Assembly (NCBI GenBank): GCA_030652715.1
Contig: JAUSQB010000350.1
Location: forward strand, 1 to 10,318
DNA: 10,318 nucleotides
DNA from: Rugosibacter sp.
Lineage (GTDB): Bacteria > Pseudomonadota > Gammaproteobacteria > Burkholderiales > Rhodocyclaceae
Reading direction: 5' to 3'
The notes under the pieces were generated by a model. That model saw only the letters and a program-made list of their open reading frames with translations. It had not been told where the DNA came from and did no database searches. A program made the position numbers and the translations under genes. This document shows, piece after piece, positions 7,893-10,318 of this stretch (its first letter is position 1; every line of letters starts with the position of its first letter).

Positions 7893-7926
7893 GCTCCCTT
7901 TAAGCTTGTTCAGTACTGATATTGAG

Positions 7927-7954
7927 TGAGTGTGGATGAATGAGTATGGATAAG
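7927..7954 (+). repeat. Imperfect 14-bp tandem repeat
   Basis: Two adjacent 14-base units, TGAGTGTGGATGAA and TGAGTATGGATAAG, agree at 11 of 14 positions. They lie 35 bases after the hydrolase stop and about 25 bases upstream of the possible sigma-54 promoter. They might be paired half-sites for an activator, or chance. Confidence 0.3.
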
Positions 7955-7979
7955 TGTTCCATTTTTATCATCTGTGAAG

Positions 7980-7995
7980 TGGCAAGATGAGTGCG
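7980..7995 (+). promoter_or_regulatory. Candidate sigma-54 (-24/-12) promoter before the Tat protein-flavoprotein genes
   Basis: TGGCAAGATGAGTGCG has the invariant GG (7981-7982), ten bases, then GC (7993-7994), and matches TGGCAxG at the -24 element and TGC at -12. It departs from consensus at the C of CACG, the first T of TTGC and the last W. Aromatic-catabolism operons are often sigma-54 dependent (DmpR/XylR type), which suits the context. A start near 8006 would leave a leader of about 160 bases containing the hairpin at 8096-8138. Confidence 0.3.
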
Positions 7996-8095
7996 GTTGG
8001 CTCGCTAGTTTTTTAGTGTCGCAGGGAGGGCGGATGGTGTACTCCTCGGGGTAGTTCCGGTGGGTGCATTCATGTTTGCCAAATAATAATCAAGG

Positions 8096-8138
8096 CATGA
8101 CGCGCGGAAAGGATCATTTTTATTTTCTGTGCGTCATG
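8096..8138 (+). repeat. Strong 16-bp hairpin in the leader of the Tat protein-flavoprotein genes
   Basis: Bases 8096-8111 pair with 8123-8138: 13 Watson-Crick pairs and three G-U pairs, loop of 11 bases (8112-8122). The outer eight pairs CATGACGC/GCGTCATG are perfect. The three wobbles are G-U only when the + strand is transcribed and become A-C mismatches on the other strand, which favours an RNA role in + strand transcripts. There is no T tract after it, so it does not look like a standard terminator. It ends 28 bases before the Tat protein start codon. Confidence 0.6.
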
Positions 8139-8166
8139 AATAATTTTGTGGGAGTGAAAAAATCCA

Positions 8167-8778
8167 ATGAGCATAACTCTATCTTCGCGGCGGACTTTTC
8201 TGCGGGCGACGGTGAGTGGCGGTGCTGCGTTACCGCTACTCACCTCGCTTGGCATGGCGACCAATGCCGTAGCCGGTGGTCTGGCTGAGACCGAAAACAG
8301 TCTTTGTTTGTTTGAGGCAGATGCCGCCATGGGTGCCGATATGGCCGCTGGCGTGCGTCAGATTGGTCTTGCTTATCAGACGGTGACGCTGGATGATGCG
8401 GCCGGCTGGAGTGCGATGCTGGATGCGCTGACTTCTGCCCGTGGCCGTTCGCTGGCCGTGCTGGGCAGGTCGGCAACAGTGTTTGCTGTGCGCAGCATGT
8501 TGGAGCCAACTTGGCGAGTCGTGCTCGAAGGGCGGCATAGCCGTCAGGCGGATAGCGGGATGCGGCATGAATTGTCTGGCCTGGATGCGCCGATGAATCA
8601 GATTTCCGGCTGGTTGAATCGTGTGCGTGACCCAGCGCAGTACGCCGTGGTGCTCGCCTCCATGACGCGGGGTGAGTTTTCTGCGGATGCCGAGCGCAAA
8701 ACACTGGATTTGAATTCGCATGCCTGGCCGGGCAGCGATCTTGTGTCGTTACTGGCTTGGCCGAAAGGAGTTGTCTGA
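8167..8778 (+). CDS. Small Tat-signal protein of unknown function, coupled to the flavoprotein
   Basis: I do not recognise this 203-residue protein beyond its leader. It begins with a twin-arginine signal: SRRTFLRA at residues 7-14, a weakly hydrophobic stretch to about residue 35, and a plausible cleavage after NAVA (residue 36). Export of a folded protein to the periplasm is therefore likely. The mature part of about 167 residues has one Cys (47), no clear cofactor motif and no membrane segment. Start ATG 8167 has GGAG 12 bases before it, rather far. Its TGA overlaps the flavoprotein ATG by one base. In the Pseudomonas putida p-cresol cluster an unknown gene, pchX, lies just before pchF; this gene may be its positional counterpart, but I cannot test similarity. 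A role in maturation or export of the flavoprotein is my inference. Confidence 0.75.
   Translation: MSITLSSRRTFLRATVSGGAALPLLTSLGMATNAVAGGLAETENSLCLFEADAAMGADMAAGVRQIGLAYQTVTLDDAAGWSAMLDALTSARGRSLAVLGRSATVFAVRSMLEPTWRVVLEGRHSRQADSGMRHELSGLDAPMNQISGWLNRVRDPAQYAVVLASMTRGEFSADAERKTLDLNSHAWPGSDLVSLLAWPKGVV
8764..8770 (+). promoter_or_regulatory. Ribosome binding site deciding the flavoprotein start
   Basis: AAAGGAG lies inside the end of the Tat-protein gene, seven bases before ATG 8778. It supports ATG 8778 over the in-frame TTG at 8757, which lies upstream of this site. Confidence 0.8.
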
Positions 8779-10292
8779 TGGAATCCGTTCTACCCCCCGG
8801 AATAAAGCGCGAACAGTTTGCTGCGTTACTGGCCGACCTGAAAAAGGTTGTTGGTCGCGAATTTGTATTTACTGATCCCCAGTGGGAGTTGCCAGCCTAT
8901 AACGACGCCTATCTGACCACCCCGGCCGAGTTGCATCAGCCGTCGGCTGCTGTTGCTCCTGCAAATATCGAAGAATTGCAACGCGTACTGGAAGTAGCGC
9001 GCCACTACAAGGCGCCGCTGTGGACGATTTCGACAGGCAAGAACTTTGCCTACGGCGGTCCGGCGCCACGCAAGGCGGGCTACATTGTGCTCGATCTCAA
9101 GCGCATGAACCGTATTCTTGAAGTGAATGAAAAGCACGGTTATGCTGTGGTAGAGCCTGGCGTGAGCTACATTGATCTGTATCGCCATCTGCAAAAAATT
9201 GGCAGCAAACTGTGGGTGGATTGCGCAGCGCCAGGCTGGGGTGGCGTGCTGCCTAACATGACCGAGCATGGCGTGGGCTATACTCCGTATGGCGATCACG
9301 TGACGATGCAGTGCGGCATGGAAGTTATGCTGGCGGACGGCACCTTGGTTCAAACGGGTATGGGTGCGATGCCGGGCAGCCAGACGAATCATCTCTATAA
9401 ATATGGTTTTGGCCCATCGGTGGATGGCTTGTTTACGCAATCCAATTTTGGCGTAGTCACCAAAGTCGGGATGTGGCTGATGCCTGAGCCACCGGGTTAT
9501 CGTCCGTACATGATCACCTTTGAAAAGGAGAGTGATCTGCATGCGATTACCGAAGTATTGCGCCCGCTTAAAGTGAATATGCTGATCCCCGCCGTTGCGA
9601 TGACGGTGGAGATGCTGTGGGAGGCGGCAGTGCAAGTGACGCGCCGCGATTATTACACCGGTAAAGGCCCTATCCCCGATAGCGTGCGCAAAAAAATGCG
9701 CAGCGACCTGAAAATTGGCGCGTGGAATTTCTACGGTGCCTTGTATGGCCCTCCTCCCATGATGGATAACACCTGGGAAGTCATTCGTGACAGTTTCGCC
9801 AGTATTCCGGGCGCAAAGTTTTACTTTGATGAAGATCGAGGTGCGGATGATGTGGCGTGGCAATATCGCAAAAAACTGGGTGCGGGTATTCCGAACATGA
9901 CGGAATACAGTGTGATGAACTGGATACCCAATGGCGCGCACATTGATTTCTCGCCTATTTCGCCAGTGACAGGCGTGGATGCCACCAAGCAGTACGAACT
10001 GATTCGTGACCGCTGCAACAAGGCGGGTTTTGACTATTGCGGCGAGTTTGCCGTGGGCTGGCGGGATATGCACCATATTTTCTGCCTCACGTTTGATCGC
10101 AATGATCCTAAAGAAAAGGCGCGCGCCCACAAGCTGTTCGGCGATCTGGTCGATGCAGCAGCAGCGGCAGGTTATGGCGAATATCGAACGCATCTTGATT
10201 TCATGGATCGCATTGCGGGTACTTATAACTGGAATAATTCCGCGTTATTGAAAAAGCATGAAAAGGTCAAGTATGATGATGATCCATCATGA
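8778..10292 (+). CDS. VAO/PCMH-family FAD flavoprotein (4-alkylphenol-oxidising type), cut short by in-frame TGA
   Basis: The 504 codons before the stop match vanillyl-alcohol oxidase and p-cresol methylhydroxylase flavoproteins nearly end to end, as I recall them. These enzymes take hydride from the benzylic carbon of 4-alkylphenols. The FAD-binding part has ISTGKNFAYGGPAPRKAG (84-101), VEPGVSY (125-131) and GVGYTPYGDH (165-174). Tyr92 matches VAO Tyr108; GEYRTH gives Tyr469 and Arg470 (VAO Tyr503, Arg504); NGAH gives His388, the position of the His that binds FAD covalently in VAO. Ala151 stands where VAO has Asp170. There is no signal peptide. ATG 8778 overlaps the preceding Tat-protein stop and has AAAGGAG before it. 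The frame stops in DDPS-TGA, where relatives continue GI..PGK.GIWP, so about 20 C-terminal residues are lost if the stop is real. A cytochrome gene may follow outside the window. The natural phenol is unknown. Confidence 0.9.
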   Translation: MESVLPPGIKREQFAALLADLKKVVGREFVFTDPQWELPAYNDAYLTTPAELHQPSAAVAPANIEELQRVLEVARHYKAPLWTISTGKNFAYGGPAPRKAGYIVLDLKRMNRILEVNEKHGYAVVEPGVSYIDLYRHLQKIGSKLWVDCAAPGWGGVLPNMTEHGVGYTPYGDHVTMQCGMEVMLADGTLVQTGMGAMPGSQTNHLYKYGFGPSVDGLFTQSNFGVVTKVGMWLMPEPPGYRPYMITFEKESDLHAITEVLRPLKVNMLIPAVAMTVEMLWEAAVQVTRRDYYTGKGPIPDSVRKKMRSDLKIGAWNFYGALYGPPPMMDNTWEVIRDSFASIPGAKFYFDEDRGADDVAWQYRKKLGAGIPNMTEYSVMNWIPNGAHIDFSPISPVTGVDATKQYELIRDRCNKAGFDYCGEFAVGWRDMHHIFCLTFDRNDPKEKARAHKLFGDLVDAAAAAGYGEYRTHLDFMDRIAGTYNWNNSALLKKHEKVKYDDDPS

Positions 10293-10318
10293 ATTCTGTC
10301 ACCAGGAAAAATGGGAAT
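10290..10318 (+). other. In-frame continuation of the flavoprotein past the TGA stop
   Basis: Read in the flavoprotein frame, the bases after TGA 10290-10292 encode ILSPGKMG before the window ends. This lines up without gaps with the family tail that follows DPNG in VAO/PCMH proteins (I-[IL]-[AS]-P-G-K-x-G). TGA occupies the conserved Gly codon and is one base from GGA. Other genes here end in TGA, so TGA is a true stop in this organism. This is either a nonsense mutation or a base error. Confidence 0.75.

Noticed and set aside
8064..8288. A 74-codon + strand frame across the hairpin and the start of the Tat protein
   Set aside because: Out of frame with the Tat protein, no ribosome site, and its sequence looks like translated noncoding and shadow DNA.
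8757..8777. TTG 8757 as the flavoprotein start
   Set aside because: The AAAGGAG site lies downstream of it and is correctly spaced for ATG 8778; the extra seven residues show no family similarity.
8826..10193. A 455-codon open frame on the minus strand opposite the flavoprotein
   Set aside because: It is rich in His, Arg and Ile in the way antisense shadows are, has no recognisable motif, and the opposite strand is a clear VAO/PCMH protein.
10290..10292. TGA recoded as glycine or selenocysteine
   Set aside because: Several neighbouring genes end in TGA, so a glycine code is excluded, and selenocysteine at a conserved structural Gly is implausible.
10289..10318. ATG overlapping the flavoprotein stop (ATGA) or ATG 10311 as the start of a following gene such as a cytochrome
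   Set aside because: No proper ribosome site precedes 10289, and 10311 has AGGA only three bases away. The flavoprotein frame itself continues with family sequence here, which explains the bases better.
1..10318. CRISPR arrays, tRNA or rRNA genes, insertion sequences
   Set aside because: No regularly spaced direct repeats, no tRNA-like cloverleaf or rRNA sequence, and no transposase frame or terminal repeats were seen.

Overview
The window reads as chromosomal DNA of a Gram-negative proteobacterium, most likely a betaproteobacterium. This rests on recalled family resemblance of the MsbA-type ABC transporter and the DmpD/XylF-type hydrolase, on moderate GC content, and on ordinary TGA/TAA stops; no database search was possible. 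Coding density is high. There are nine protein genes, the first cut by the left edge and the last ending at a suspicious stop codon close to the right edge.

Bases 1-3049 (+ strand) are a tightly packed run of four genes: the C-terminal part of a thiolase, a MaoC-like hot-dog protein, an aldehyde dehydrogenase and an SDR-family oxidoreductase, with gaps of 11, 26 and 18 bases. Together they suggest CoA-dependent shortening of an acyl or aryl side chain plus aldehyde oxidation. Two members look atypical: the MaoC protein lacks the usual Asp/His catalytic pair, and the SDR lacks the usual Tyr-x3-Lys.

Bases 3082-6821 (- strand) are an envelope-glycan operon: msbA, a family-4-type glycosyltransferase and a NodB-domain polysaccharide deacetylase. 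They overlap or nearly touch (4-base GTGA overlap, then a 3-base gap), so they are probably co-transcribed from a promoter in front of msbA. They separate two catabolic blocks.

Bases 7065 to the end (+ strand) carry a second aromatic-catabolism block: a meta-cleavage-product hydrolase (DmpD/XylF type), then a 274-base gap with a possible sigma-54 promoter and a strong RNA hairpin, then a small Tat-signal protein of unknown function overlapping by one base a vanillyl-alcohol-oxidase/p-cresol-methylhydroxylase-type flavoprotein. The likely theme is oxidation of 4-alkylphenols or lignin-type phenols at the para side chain, followed by ring cleavage and side-chain CoA metabolism. The substrate cannot be fixed from this window.

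The most notable observation is at the right end. The flavoprotein frame is stopped by TGA exactly where the family has a conserved glycine, and the same frame continues past the stop with recognisable family sequence (ILSPGKMG). This is one base change from GGA, so it is either a recent nonsense mutation or a sequence error. The other points of interest are the pairing of a leaderless flavoprotein with a translationally coupled Tat-signal partner and the 16-bp hairpin just upstream of that pair.
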